64,000 nt of DNA from Gigaspora rosea (lineage: Eukaryota; Glomeromycota; Glomeromycetes; Diversisporales; Gigasporaceae), in contig QKWP01000117.1 in NCBI GenBank assembly GCA_003550325.1, positions 1 to 64,000 on the forward strand, written 5' to 3'. Positions within the stretch are counted from its first letter, which is position 1. Each line of letters opens with the position of its first letter. The translations under genes were made by a program, and so were the position numbers. This document shows positions 22,801 to 34,114 of the stretch, one piece after another. The notes beneath the pieces are model-generated. The model saw nothing but the letters and a program-made list of their open reading frames with translations. It was not told where the DNA came from and did no database searches.

Positions 22801-23865
22801 TTATTGAATAGTCGTGAACTTGTTTTTGACAAATATTCACTTTTGTTCAATGACATTTACAAAGGTATTTTTGAAGAAAATAAGGTTCTCGGTAAGACGC
22901 CATGGCCATGGCAGATTGATTTGATTCTTTATATTATGCGCATGGCCTGGCTTGATATAGTTGATCTTGTTTATTTAAAATTTGGAAATGCTTGTAAAAA
23001 TATTGAATTTTTATATTTAACCGTTCTTTTGAGTAATTTAATCCCTTTAGTTCTTGACGTCTATGCGGTGCATCATCATGAAGGTAACTGGCCGGCTTAC
23101 AAAGAGGCTTGTATGCACTGCTAGAGCGATCTTTTTCTTTGTTTTGATCAAAAAAATTACAAACATGCATCTTCAATATTTTTTTTAGATATTTTTTTTG
23201 GATGGATACTAATCACCCATTGATGGATATGATTACTAATTGACTTGCCTCTTTAAGCAATTGTCCTGTAGAGCTTGTTCACAGTATTATTCGACAACAT
23301 ATGGCGAAGTTTTCTGAGGCAGAGCAATTGCAGAAAGAGGCTCGTTTTATTTTTCAGCACCACGAAGATAACGCTTTTAGAAAATATTTTGTTGATTCTG
23401 TCAAGTATCCATATACGCCCAAGCAATTGCACATACTTTCTCGAAAATGCGCTGTATTACTTTTAGGCTTATTTAAAAAGATATATCAAGCCCACTATTG
23501 GTATTCTCTAATTATTAATTCGTCTAACAATATTAACACGTATAAGTTGTATTCTTTAGGCTACGAAATAACGAATCGTTACCTTCCAAGAGGTTTTGTT
23601 ACCTCTAGAAAACCCTTTACAACCACTTTATGTGACTAATTGTAATTGCATTGATTATTCGGATTGTGGTAAAGTTCTTGCTTGTGGGCACGGTTACCAT
23701 AATCAATGCTTAAAGAAGTGTCAATTTAAATGTTTAATATGTTTGGATTATCTTAAGGATGAAATTAAAAAAAATGTTGATGCACTAAAGGTAAGTTTGG
23801 TAAAAAAATTAGGCAATAATGAGTTTATTGATGAGAGAAAGGAAATATCATTGAGGATAATATAG
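19898..23865 (+). pseudogene. DUF6589-type transposon protein, decayed and split
   Basis: Seen in order: a start at 19898 (MSESKECIEYG), a CHSCYMNC zinc-like motif near 20030, an acidic helical segment (20106-20387), a 20415-20678 segment, an ILNIDDYHNIHT motif near 20740, then IPAIPRNRALNPKIVDDELI near 20850. After the hAT insertion come FDFVESNLKSIKNYTKALQI, ADWPGQFF, PMIRPLHILLNSRE and LVLDVYAVHH (22513-23124), a middle part (23275-23639), and a C-terminal Cys/His cluster with CGHGYHNQCL and CLIC (23640-23865). The central blocks fit the Pfam DUF6589 family as I know it. Stops interrupt it near 19957, 20016, 20094, 20385, 20676 and 20806, there are frame changes in the 23.1-23.6 kb part, and the insertion sits at 21016. 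Not functional here; the protein's reaction is unknown to me. Confidence 0.82.
21016..22498. mobile_element. hAT-type non-autonomous element nested in the DUF6589 transposon
   Basis: A perfect 8-bp duplication ATTGCATA flanks it (21008-21015, 22499-22506). The ends are TAGTGCTCCTA and, reversed, TAGGGCTCCTA. Subterminal regions are rich in GGTTCGGTCCGG-like motifs in both orientations, and further in there are short tandem repeats around TTGACGAAACCTATGACGAA (21281-21365, and inverted at 22085-22290). The centre (about 21720-22010) has no long frame and resembles 41540-41780. A fragment of its end is found at 31690-31805. Confidence 0.9.
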
Positions 23866-24368
23866 ATAATGTCGAAATAGCAGTGGGCGATACAACAATA
23901 GAGGAATTAGAATTTGCAAAAAAATTATTTCTTGAGTTGTAAAATATATAATTTTTTTTTATTTAATAAATTAATAAATTATGCCTTTAATTATAATAAT
24001 TAATAATGATTAATTGATTGATCAAATTGTTAACTAATAACGACATAATAATATATGGCACAGCTAATTAGTGCAGGATATATAAAAATGAAAAGTTGCA
24101 TCAATATTTTCGAGATTATTAGCGATGATCGAAGTTAATAATATTAATAACACATTATTAATTTTTTCATTATTAACTAAAAACTCAAGAGGTCCTATCA
24201 CTAATCAGAAACTAATAATATTAATTTAAATATTATCGTTATGCCTTTAATTATTTAATAATTCAAAAATTTATTAATTTGATCAATTGGAACTAATAGT
24301 ATTATAAAACATATAAAAAAAATTTATCATTTGTGTAATGGCCAAGTAATTTGGGACGGTCTCCCCTG

Positions 24369-24795
24369 GAACAAGTAGCACAATGAGAATTAGATTTGGA
24401 ACAAGTAGCATGATAGAATCATAGATTTGAGGCAAGTAGCATAGTAGAGTTGATTTAGAATAAATAGTACAATAGAATTAGATTCGAGATTATTAGTACG
24501 TACAGTAGAATTAGATTCATATGGTATGATAGAGTTAGATTAAAAACAAGTAACAGAGTTAGATTTGGGATATGTAATATAGTAAAGTTAGATTTAGGAC
24601 AGGTAGCTTAGTAGAGTTAAATTCAAGACAGAGTAGAGTTAACTTGGAACAGATAGCATAGTAAAGTTAGATTCATGTATAGATTCGGAAAAGGTAGTAT
24701 GGCAGATTTAGATTTGGGATTTATAAAATGGTAGTTAAATTTGGGTTTAGTAACATGGTAATTAGACTTGAGATTATAGTTAGATTCAGAATATA
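24369..24795. repeat. Minisatellite, right part
   Basis: The array of 19056-19616 resumes directly after the transposon with units such as GAATTAGATTTGGAACAAGTAGCA, and fades out by about 24795. Confidence 0.88.
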
Positions 24796-26533
24796 GTAGA
24801 ATAATATAAATTATAAAATAAATAATGTATTCTCAAAGTTTTATACAGTTTTTATTGATTGAATTTTTTAATATTTTAGTTAGTATATTATAAAAAAAAA
24901 CTATTAGTTATTTTTAATTTTTATCAGTATATACAGTATTTTATATTTATTAAAATAATGTACAAAACCAATCTAATACTATATCTTATATATCACCAGC
25001 CTCCAAGACCCGCTTAACTATTTTGACACAACCCTAATTTTGCAATAGTATCTAACTTAACCTCCAGCTAGACTAGTGATGAAGTAGAATTGATTAAATA
25101 ATTGCTGTAAATAAGCTTTGAATGACTCTACCATATAACTAAGCTAGACTTATATAACTATCTAATTATGATCCTAATTCTTAAATTAGTTCTATACTAC
25201 TATCTAACCTTACCCTTGTTACTAAACCTGCTCTATTCTAATTCTATTCTATCCCTAACCCTAAACCTATCTTAAAACTCACATCATCTTAATCCATTAC
25301 TTTATATACTGCTAGCGACTTACTGCTACAACACTGGCAAAAGAAGAAGCACAAGACAAACTAGTAATCAACATGAAAGTGCACCAGCTGAAATATAATG
25401 AAACAATGCCCTAACGAATACAACATGGCATAGTACTAGTAAGCAACAAAGTAGAAACACTAGTACAGTAAAGAGGTACTAACAGATGACGATATAGCAA
25501 TGATGGCGATATTATAAAAAAAAAGCTTGTTAATAAAAAGAAATAGCAATATATATAGTATGTGTATATGTAGCTAAAAATTTTTTAGACATACAGTATA
25601 TTATAAAATTGCATATAATTGGATATCAACTAGCTGATGCACCCCCAAAAATCCGCAGATATGTGGATGTCAACTAGCTGATGCACTCTGTAGATCATTT
25701 TTAGAGTGCGTCAAAAATTACTCTTATTCCAAAAATCCACAGATATGTTATAATTGTAATCGCTTTTATATTTTAGCTATAATAATATTTTAAACTGCTC
25801 AGTTGCTAGGCTCTTGAATAAAAAAATGTTATGCAAACAAATTCAGTATTTGTCATTAGCAAAAACTAGTATTTGTACCTAAACGTTACCCATACAGAAT
25901 CTAGCTATTTTTGGCAATATAAAATATTTAAGTTTTTATTCATCCACAAAATCTGATTCAAATTGAATATAATAATTTATATTTTTACCAAAAATGCAAA
26001 TAAATCTTAATTCTGTTTGTATTTAGTGCTTAGAGATTAATATTTATCTTATAATTGCTAAATACAGATTATAGGAAGTTACAAAGTAAATTAGTAGTAA
26101 AAAAGATCCTTGGTACTTTAATTTTCGAGCAATTTTGAGCTCTATAGATTATTTCCATAACTGATTGTATGATTTTAGAAATTACAAGATTGAAGAATTA
26201 CTACTAATTTATCTAAAAATCCTATTTGAACTTTAAGGTTAATTGCACTTCTCTTATAATATAGATTACTATTGCATTGGCTAAAGGTTTCTTTGATTAG
26301 TATATTCAATTAGTATTCAATTTGTATATATGTTCAAAAAAAGTACTTGCATTAATTGAGAATCTTCTATAACTATATCGATACAACAGCTAGAATATTT
26401 TTTATTAAAATGCTTGTTATCAATAATTGAATTAATTATGTATAAATTTAATTTGAATTATATATAAATATTAAAAATATAATAATTTTATTATTGCTCA
26501 GATTTAAACCAGTTAGTTAAGAGTATAGCAGAA
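24796..26533. other. Gene-poor AT-rich stretch
   Basis: No supported gene. At 25190-25275 there are CTAACCCTAAA-like runs. At 25624-25690 the 20-bp phrase TCAACTAGCTGATGCAC occurs twice, about 43 bp apart, together with ATCCGCAGATATGT-like repeats. The rest shows nothing recognisable. Confidence 0.7.
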
Positions 26534-28430
26534 CTCCGGACATCTATGTTATAGATCATATTTTTTTTTAGCAAATTGGTCCAAATTTGATTAAAGGTTC
26601 AAATTTAAATTTTAGCAATTTAGATAATAGTCCTATTTTTAGTTTTGGCAAAATGGTTGGATTTTTGTATTATTATAATTTATTTTTTGTCAAATTATCT
26701 CTTTTTGGAAAAAAAACGTATACAAAAAAGTGATCTACAAAAAAATATTAATATTTTAAATAAAGGAACAAAATTACTTGAAATTTTAGATAATAAAATT
26801 TCATAGAGTTATCTATCACTTTTAATAGTGTGCAGTAACTTGTTTCATTTGAACTTGTAAAAGTCAGAGTAGAGTACTATAATTTTTTTTATCCTTTTTA
26901 TTACAAAGAAACCTGGCTGCACCAAATTTTTTCACAACTTTAAGTAAAAGTATCTTAGCAACCACCTGTTCAAATTCAATGAAAATTTTATCAAGTAGTT
27001 GCAAAGATATCTTTGATCAAGTTTTAAAAATTTTAAAACACCTATTACATGACTGATATGTTTAAATTTTTGACAAATATTTGAGTGAAAGTATCTTAGC
27101 AACCACCTAATCAAATTTGATGAAAATTTTTTTATTTGAATTCTATGGCTCTATCGAATTTAAATAAAAACATTTTTATCAAATTTGATCAAGTGCTTAC
27201 AGAGATATTTTTAATTAAGGTTTTAGAGAATTTCAAAATGCATATCACATAACAGATATGTTTAAATTTGTTAACAAAACTTTGATCAAGTATAACTCTA
27301 CAACTACTTGATTAAAGTTGATAAAAATTTTAATTTGAATTTAATCATATCCACCAATTTGGTTTTACCCAAAATTAGCCAATCATGATCGAGAATAATT
27401 TGCTATTAAAATTTATTACAAAGTGAGTTTTGACAACAATGGTCTTTTAAACTTACTTAAAATTTATAATTAAGTGTATAGAATATTGTAATATCTACAT
27501 ATTTAATTATTAGCTAAAAGTAAGTTAAAAGATAGTTTTTCTGAAAAGTTCTTTCAAATTTACCCTTACCTATTATACAACCGATTGTTCAATGACAAAC
27601 TGATCTTTTTCTACCCAAAAATACCAAAACTCTTCAACAACTAGTAATAGTGCTTCCTTTTGCAGTTTGGGGTAGCTGTTCTTTGAATATTTATTGCTTA
27701 TTTATCTTATATAGAGGCCAAAAAACTATTTTATTTAAAGGTTTCATTTGTTATTCTTCATGTCACTTAATAGCAGAAGTTTGTGTAATTATTTATCAAA
27801 ATAAGACTTCTAAAAATCAAATTGGTAGATATGTAGATCCATAGAATTCAAAAAAGAAATTTTCATCAAATTTGATTAGGTAGTTGCAAAGATATTCTTG
27901 ATCAAAGTTTTATCAAAAATTTAAATATATCTTTTATATGATACATATTTTGTAATTCTCTAAAACTTTGTTCAAAAAAATCTCTGCAACTATCTGATCA
28001 AATTTATGAAAATTTTTTTATTTAAATTCTATGGATCTATAAAATTTAAATAAAAAATTTTCATCAAATTTGATCAGGTAATTACAGAAATATCTTTGAT
28101 CAAAGTTTTAGAGAATTTCAAAATATGTATCACATAACAGATATGTTTAAATTTTTAACAAAACTTTGATCAAGGATATCTCTGCAACTACTTGATCAAA
28201 TTTGATAAAATTTTTTTATTTGAATTTTACGGATCTTTTAAATTCAAATAAAAAAATTTTTATCAAATTTGATCAAGTGGTTGCAGAGTTATCCTTGATC
28301 AAAGTTTTATCAATAAATTTAAATATATCTGTTATGTTATATGTATTTTGAAATCTTTAATCAAAGATATCTTTGCAACCACTTGATTAAATTCGATGAA
28401 AATTTTTTTATTTAATGCCCTTATGCAATA
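26534..28430. repeat. Relic of the 36.5-39.0 kb TIR family with palindromic family A units
   Basis: The left end (CTCCGGACATCTATGTTATAG, then AGCAAATTGGTCCAAATTTG) matches the reversed right end of the 36529-38951 element for about 100 bp. Further in, the sequence has a family B fragment (26825-26870, GTGCAGTAACTTGTTTCATT) and family A units at 26915-27020, 27075-27340 and 27835-28425. The other end was not found. The frames at 26932-27114 and 27650-27844 are inside repeats and not supported. Confidence 0.65.
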
Positions 28431-28536
28431 ATCTTAACTTTATAATACACAAACTTTCCATCCTAGTGATTGCCACTTTTTGATTAGATAATATATTTAC
28501 ATCTTTATATAGCAAAAAACTGTCTAAAAAAAATAT

Positions 28537-28803
28537 TTGATATGTTGCAAATTTAAGAGTGTTGTATATATATTTTCTCTTGCTCTTGCTCTTGTATGTG
28601 CTCTTGCTGGTGCTCTTGCTTTTAATTCCAATAAACTAGTGCAATGTTGTAAAAAAAACTCCTTATGTCTAATAGAAGACTATGTATGCATCTTTATTAA
28701 TATTTTAGAAAAAGTTAAATGCTTTTATGAATTTGTTAACTGTGTTATCATTATTTTTTTAATTTTAATTTTTTATTTTTCAGATTTTTTATCATGCAGA
28801 TAA
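28537..28803 (+). CDS. Small ORF with signal-peptide-like start, doubtful
   Basis: 88 codons. Residues 1-28 are hydrophobic and end in an Ala-Leu-Ala stretch that could be a signal-peptidase site; Cys pairs follow (CC at 37-38), then a second hydrophobic stretch near the end (about 68-85). The hydrophobic start comes from a CTTGCT hexanucleotide run (about 28577-28620), which gives Leu-Ala codons by itself, so chance is a strong alternative. A small secreted or membrane protein is possible. No family is recognised and there is no neighbouring gene to support it. Confidence 0.2.
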   Translation: MICCKFKSVVYIFSLALALVCALAGALAFNSNKLVQCCKKNSLCLIEDYVCIFINILEKVKCFYEFVNCVIIIFLILIFYFSDFLSCR

Positions 28804-28844
28804 ATGATAATCTGTAATGAACGATTCTTTTGTTTTTACACTTC

Positions 28845-29095
28845 TTTATTCAAGTTGACATAAAGTCAACAGATTGAAAAAGATGCTAAGCATGTTGTTT
28901 CACATTGTGGAACTTTAACCAGAACAACTTCAGTCCAGATAATCAAAGGAAATGAGTATAATTTGAATAACTTTCCATAAACAGTAATCACTAACTTAAT
29001 AAAGGTAACAATAAGAACAAAGATATATCCATGAGAAATGCAGACTGGCCTTATGCTAACGATTGCTTACTCAACTGCAACAGACCACAATTTCG
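28845..29095 (+). pseudogene. Degenerate copy of the exon-like block at 35.5 kb
   Basis: About 240 bp are similar to 35505-35745 (shared AAAGTCAACAGAT, TCCAGATAATCAAAG, AATAACTTT, CTTATGCTAACGATTGCTTA against CTTATACCAACAATTGCTTA). The reading frame of the 35.5 kb copy is not kept. Confidence 0.7.
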
Positions 29096-29470
29096 AAAAA
29101 TGAAAACAACAAAAATTAAATTTTATTAAGAGCTGCTTGATATATTAATAACTTATTACAACAAATCAACTCCTAAATAATATCTGCCATTCATCAGACT
29201 TTTAGAACTTTTGATGAAATTTAAGCATGAATAAGAAAATTTCATTTCTTGAGCAGCAAATATGAATAATTGTTAACAATATTCATATCCTGTAAAATCA
29301 ATTCTACAATTGTATTTTGGTATGAAAATATTTTATGATATTGGTGGTTAAGATTATACTTAATATAACTGTATAGTAATAATTGATATGAAAAACTAAT
29401 TTATTTTTTTGGGTCAAAAAAAAAGGTTAATATTGAACTAAACAACAAAATTTGTACTAATATATTGAGC
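29096..29470. other. Intergenic, no gene seen
   Basis: AT-rich sequence between the duplicated block and the TPR remnant. No structure was recognised. Confidence 0.6.
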
Positions 29471-30599
29471 AGAAACCTTTGATCAGATGGAAAGATATGA
29501 AGATGCAATGGTTGATTTAACAAATTGCTTGATATTGAACCAAACAACAAATTTGCAATAAGATATTATCTAATGGAAAGATATAAGGAAGCAATTATTG
29601 ATCTAATAAAATTGGTTAGTATAAAACCCAGTAATAATATAAATTATAAATAGAACAAAACCTGAATCAAAGTATTTAAAATGTGCAATAAAGCAATGAA
29701 TATTTATACACTTAAAGATATAAAAATTTCACTAAAAATCAGACAAGATTCTGCTCTTAAATTTTGAGTAAAATTTAATTTTATCACAAAAAGATATAAA
29801 GATGCAACTATTGATCTTTCAATATTGAACCAAACAACAAATTTGCACTAGGATATTGAGGAGAAGACTATCATCTAACAAGATAATATATGGAAGCAAT
29901 TATCAATTTAACAAAATTGCTTGATATTGAACCAAACAACAAATTTGCACTAAAATATATAGAAAAAGCCTGCTATCTAATGAAGGAGGCAATTATTGAT
30001 TTTGCAAAATTGCTTGGTATTGAACCCAGTGATAACATAGATGAATTACTGAAAAAATATATATATTGTTTGAAGCATTTAATATATGTAATAGTGCGAC
30101 AAACACATATATACTTGAAGATTTAGAATATTTATTGGTAATTAAACAAGATACTGCTATTAAATTTTGAGTAAATTTTAATTTTATGATGAGAAGATAT
30201 AAGAAAGCAATTATTGATCTAACAAAATTGGTTGGTATTTAATCTAGTGATGATATAGATAATGAATTGAAAGAAGCATGGATCGAGTATTTAAAAGGTG
30301 CAATAATGCAACAAATAAATATACACTTAAAGATATAGAAATTTTGCTCTTAAATTTTGAGCAAAATTTAATTTTATCATAGAAATATATAAAGATACAA
30401 TGATTGATTTAATGAAATTCCTCGATATTGAACCAAACAACAAATTTGTACTAAGATATCAAGAAGAAACCTATTAGGGGCTTCTAGAAATCAGCTGATT
30501 TCAAAGGGGATGGGTGGGTCAGCTAAAGCATTAGGTATAATTCCGGCCAAAATTTTATAATTCTGGCCAAAGTTACAAATTATTTTTGACCAAAATTAT

Positions 30600-31617
30600 A
30601 GAGTTATTAACTATATTTAATAATTAATAACTTTTAATTACTGGATCAAATTTAATGATTTAACTACCAAAATGATCCTCTCAATGAGAGGATTCCAGCA
30701 AGCCAAAATTATTAAAATCTAATTACTAGTTCCTAAGATTAGAATAGATATATATTACTATAAAAGTTTTATAATTTATTAAAAAATTATAAACCATTTA
30801 TAGTAACACAAATTTATTCCAATCTCTGGATCCTATAATTAGATTTTTATTATTTTGGGCTTGCTAGAATCCTCTCATTGAGCTAATCATTTTGGTTATT
30901 AAATCATCAAAATTGGCCTAGTAGATCAAAAGTTATTAGCAATTAAAAATTAATTTTTAATTGTTAATCTACTGGACCAATTTCAATGATTCAACTATCA
31001 AACTGATTACCTCAATGAGAGAATTCTAATAAACCCAAAATAATTAAAACCTAATTACTAGATTCTAAGATCAGAATAGATTTGTATTACTATAGAAGTG
31101 TTATAATTTATTAAAGAATTATAAACTATTTATAGTAATACAAATTTATTTTGATTTCTGGATCATGTAATTGGATTAAATTATCGAAATTGGCCCAGTA
31201 GATCAAAAGTTATTGACAATTAAAAGTTAATTTTTAATTGTTAATAACTTTTGATCTACTGGGCCAATTTCGATGATTCAACTACCAAAATAATCAGCTC
31301 AATGAGAGGATTCTAGCAAGCATAAAATCATAAAAATTCAATTACAGAATCCAGAGATCAGAATAAATTTGTGTTACTATAAATGGTTTATAATTTATAA
31401 ACTTCTATAGTAGCACAAATTTATTCCAATTTTAGGAACCAGCAATTAGATTTTAATGATTTTTGGCTTGCTAAAATCCTCTCATTGAGCTGATCATTTT
31501 GGTAGTTGAATCATCGAAATTGGCCCAGTAGATCAAAAGTTATTAACAATTGAAAATTACTGGTAATTTTTAATTGCTAATAACTTTTGATATACTAGGC
31601 CAATTTTGATGATTTAA
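30600..31617. repeat. Alternating inverted-repeat array
   Basis: Units with AACTACCAAAATGATC, CTCAATGAGAGGATTCTAGC and TTACTATAAATGGTTTATAA occur in both orientations (direct near 30665, 30990, 31275; inverted near 30860, 31460). The stretch can therefore fold into long hairpins. It continues after the nested element at 33796-34330. Confidence 0.85.
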
Positions 31618-31689
31618 GGTCACTCCAATTTAATTCTTTGTTTAACATAACAGGTTCAAAATTTTTTAGAGGGGGGACTTAAACAACAA

Positions 31690-31805
31690 ATGATTAGGTC
31701 CGATTTGGGTCCGGCCAGAATCGGAATAGGTCCAGTTTAGGTCTGGTCCAGGATCGGACCAGACTCAGACTCTAAATTTTATACAAACTGGTCTGAGTCT
31801 GAATA
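31690..31805. mobile_element. Fragment of the GGTTCGG hAT element
   Basis: GGTCCGATTTGGGTCCGG..., ...GGATCGGACCAGACTCAGAC... and CTGGTCTGAGTCTGAATATA parallel the left end of 21016-22498 (GGTCCGG..., TTTGAGTCCGAATATG). It is truncated and more AT-rich than that copy. Confidence 0.7.
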
Positions 31806-31824
31806 TACTTATATTATTTTTTTG

Positions 31825-33600
31825 GTGCTGGCAAGTTACTTAGTGCATGAAGTTAGAATTAATTAGTAAAATTTTATGAATCATAAAATTTTATAGAATT
31901 TTATTAATTAAATTTATAAAATTTTATATTACACAAATTTTTATTAATTAATTCTAACTTTATGCACTAAGTAAACATATTCAGCACCTAAAAATGCATC
32001 AAATCGGCAGAGTTATGTTTATTTTACTTAAAATTTGAGAATAGATGCATAATTTTGGATTTTTGATCAAAAAAGTCAAATTTAAGCATCTTTTCTCCAA
32101 ATTTCAAGTAAATAAAAACAATTCTGCCTATTTAATGTATTTTTAGGCTCTGAACAAGTTTACCTAGTGAAATAAGTTAGAATTAATTAGTAAAATTTTA
32201 TGAATCATAAGATTTTATAGAATTTTATTAATAAAATTTTATAAAATNNNNNNNNNNNNNNNNNNNNNNNNNNNNNNNNNNNNNNNNNNNNNNNNNNNNN
32301 NNNNNNNNNNNNNNNNNNNNNNNNNNNNNNNNNNNNNNNNNNNNNNNNNNNNNNNNNNNNNNNNNNNNNNNNNNNNNNNNNNNNNNNNNNNNNNNNNNNN
32401 NNNNNNNNNNNNNNNNNNNNNNNNNNNNNNNNNNNNNNNNNNNNNNNNNNNNNNNNNNNNNNNNNNNNNNNNNNNNNNNNNNNNNNNNNNNNNNNNNNNN
32501 NNNNNNNNNNNNNNNNNNNNNNNNNNNNNNNNNNNNNNNNNNNNNNNNNNNNNNNNNNNNNNNNNNNNNNNNNNNNNNNNNNNNNNNNNNNNNNNNNNNN
32601 NNNNNNNNNNNNNNNNNNNNNNNNNNNNNNNNNNNNNNNNNNNNNNNNNNNNNNNNNNNNNNNNNNNNNNNNTTTACTTGAAATTTGGAGAAAAGATGCT
32701 TAAATTTGACTTTTTTGATCAAAAATCCAAAATTATGCATCTATTCTCCAAATTTCAAGTAAAATAAAAATATCCCTGCCGATTTGATGTATTTTAGGTG
32801 CTGTACATATTTACTTAGTGCATAAAGTTAGAATTAATTAATAAAAATTTGTGTATTATAAGATTTTATAAAATTTTATTAATAAAATTCTATAAAATCT
32901 TATGATTCAGAAACTTTTACTAATTAATTCTAACTACATGCACTAAATAAACTTATTTAGAACCTAAAAATACATTAAATAGGTAGTATTGTATTTATTT
33001 TACTTGAAATTTGGAGAAAAGATGTTTAAATTTGACTTTTTTGATCAAAAATCCAAAATTATGCATCTATTCTCCAAATTTTAAGTAAAATAAAAATAAC
33101 TCTGCTGATTTGATGCATTTTTAGGTGCTGAATATGTTTATTTAGTGCATAAAGTTAGAATTAATTAATTAAAATTTGTGTATAATAAGATTTTATAAAA
33201 TTTTATTAATAAAATTCTATAATATCTTATGATTTATAAAATTTTACTAATTAATTTAACTTAATTCACTAGGAAAACTTGTTCAGAGCCTAAAAATACA
33301 TTAAATCGGTAGTATTGTTTTTATTTCACTTGAAATTTGGAAAAAAGATGCTTAAATTTGATTTTTTTGATTGAAAATCCAAAATTATGCATCTATTATT
33401 CAAATTTTAAGTAAAATAAAACTAACTCTGCCGATTTGATGTATTTTTAGGTGCTGCACATGTTTACTTAGTGCATAAAGTTATAATTAATTAATAAAAA
33501 TTTGTGTATAATAAGATTTATAAAATTTTATTAATAAAATTCTATAAAATCTTATGATTCATAAAATTTTACTAATTAATTCTAACTAACTTATATTATG
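31825..33600. repeat. 327-bp satellite with internal palindromes
   Basis: Equivalent points at 32831, 33158 and 33484 give a period of about 327 bp. Each unit has two hairpin-forming palindromes: one around AAATTTTATTAATAAAATTC and one around TTTGACTTTTTTGATCAAAAAT flanked by AAATTTGGAGAAAAGATGC and its complement. The assembly gap lies inside this array. Confidence 0.9.
32248..32672. other. Assembly gap (425 N)
   Basis: A run of N inside the 327-bp satellite. True length is unknown; tandem palindromes are hard to assemble, so collapse is likely. Confidence 0.99.
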
Positions 33601-33894
33601 TTCCTAGGTTTAGCATGACTGTATTATGCAGCTACTCTAATTTTGGTGATCTTTCTGTATGGGTTTATTTTAGTAATATGAAAAGTGAAATTTGAATCTA
33701 AAAGTTATATATATATATATGTTGTTTAACTCCTCCCATAATTTGCTCAATCGAGATGGGGGGTTATGTTAAACATAGATTTAAATTGGAGCAGCTTAAC
33801 TACCAAAATTATCAGCTCAATGAGAGGATTCTAGCAAGCCCAAAATTATAAAAATCCAATCACAGGATCTAGAGATCAGAATAAATTTATACTA

Positions 33895-34114
33895 GGCAAT
33901 GAGTAACATTGTGTGTCCAGAGCTTGATTGATCATTAGAAAATTAACCAATTAGCATTGTGAACAGGCTCATGTGATATTGTCACTCAAACATGTCGTGA
34001 TTTATAGCCAATCATAAGGCCAGAAACAAACAAACGGAATTCACATATAAGGATCTGACCATGAGAATCAAACACAGGCATAAAAACAGAGTGTCCTACG
34101 CTATGCTCTGGACA
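33895..34114 (-). mobile_element. Short tRNA-headed SINE candidate
   Basis: On the minus strand, GTCCAGAGCATAGCGTAGGA (A-box-like) is followed by a degenerate B box GTGTTTGATTCTC (34063-34075) and about 150 bp of body. It interrupts the unit TTTGTATTACTATAAATGG of the surrounding array. TGTCCAGAGC also occurs inverted near both ends, so a MITE is an alternative. Confidence 0.5.

Larger units (their letters stand above)
19617..24368 (+). mobile_element. DUF6589-type TIR DNA transposon, 4.75 kb
   Basis: Terminal inverted repeats of at least 21 bp, CAGGGGAGACCGTCCCAAAT and its complement, bound the element, and the same minisatellite continues on both sides. The direct flanks (GGACAAGTAGCTC left, GAACAAGTAGCAC right) do not give a clean duplication because the target is repetitive. 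Inside is a decayed gene of DUF6589 type read left to right, interrupted by a 1.48 kb hAT element. Length without the insertion is about 3.3 kb. CAGGGG termini recall hAT, but the encoded protein is not a hAT transposase. Confidence 0.9.
31618..33795. mobile_element. TTAA-flanked TIR element, 2.2 kb
   Basis: TTAA is on both sides (31614-31617, 33796-33799). Inverted ends are GGTCACTCCAATTTAATTC... and, reversed, GCTGCTCCAATTTAAATC..., both then reading TGTTTAACATAAC. The array it interrupts resumes with CTACCAAAATTATCAGC. TTAA suits piggyBac-like elements, but TAA with PIF/Harbinger is equally possible. The interior has no gene, a hAT fragment, a satellite and a sequence gap. Confidence 0.8.

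Noticed and set aside
32228-32740. 170-codon frame
   Set aside because: It runs through the assembly gap and consists mostly of unknown residues.
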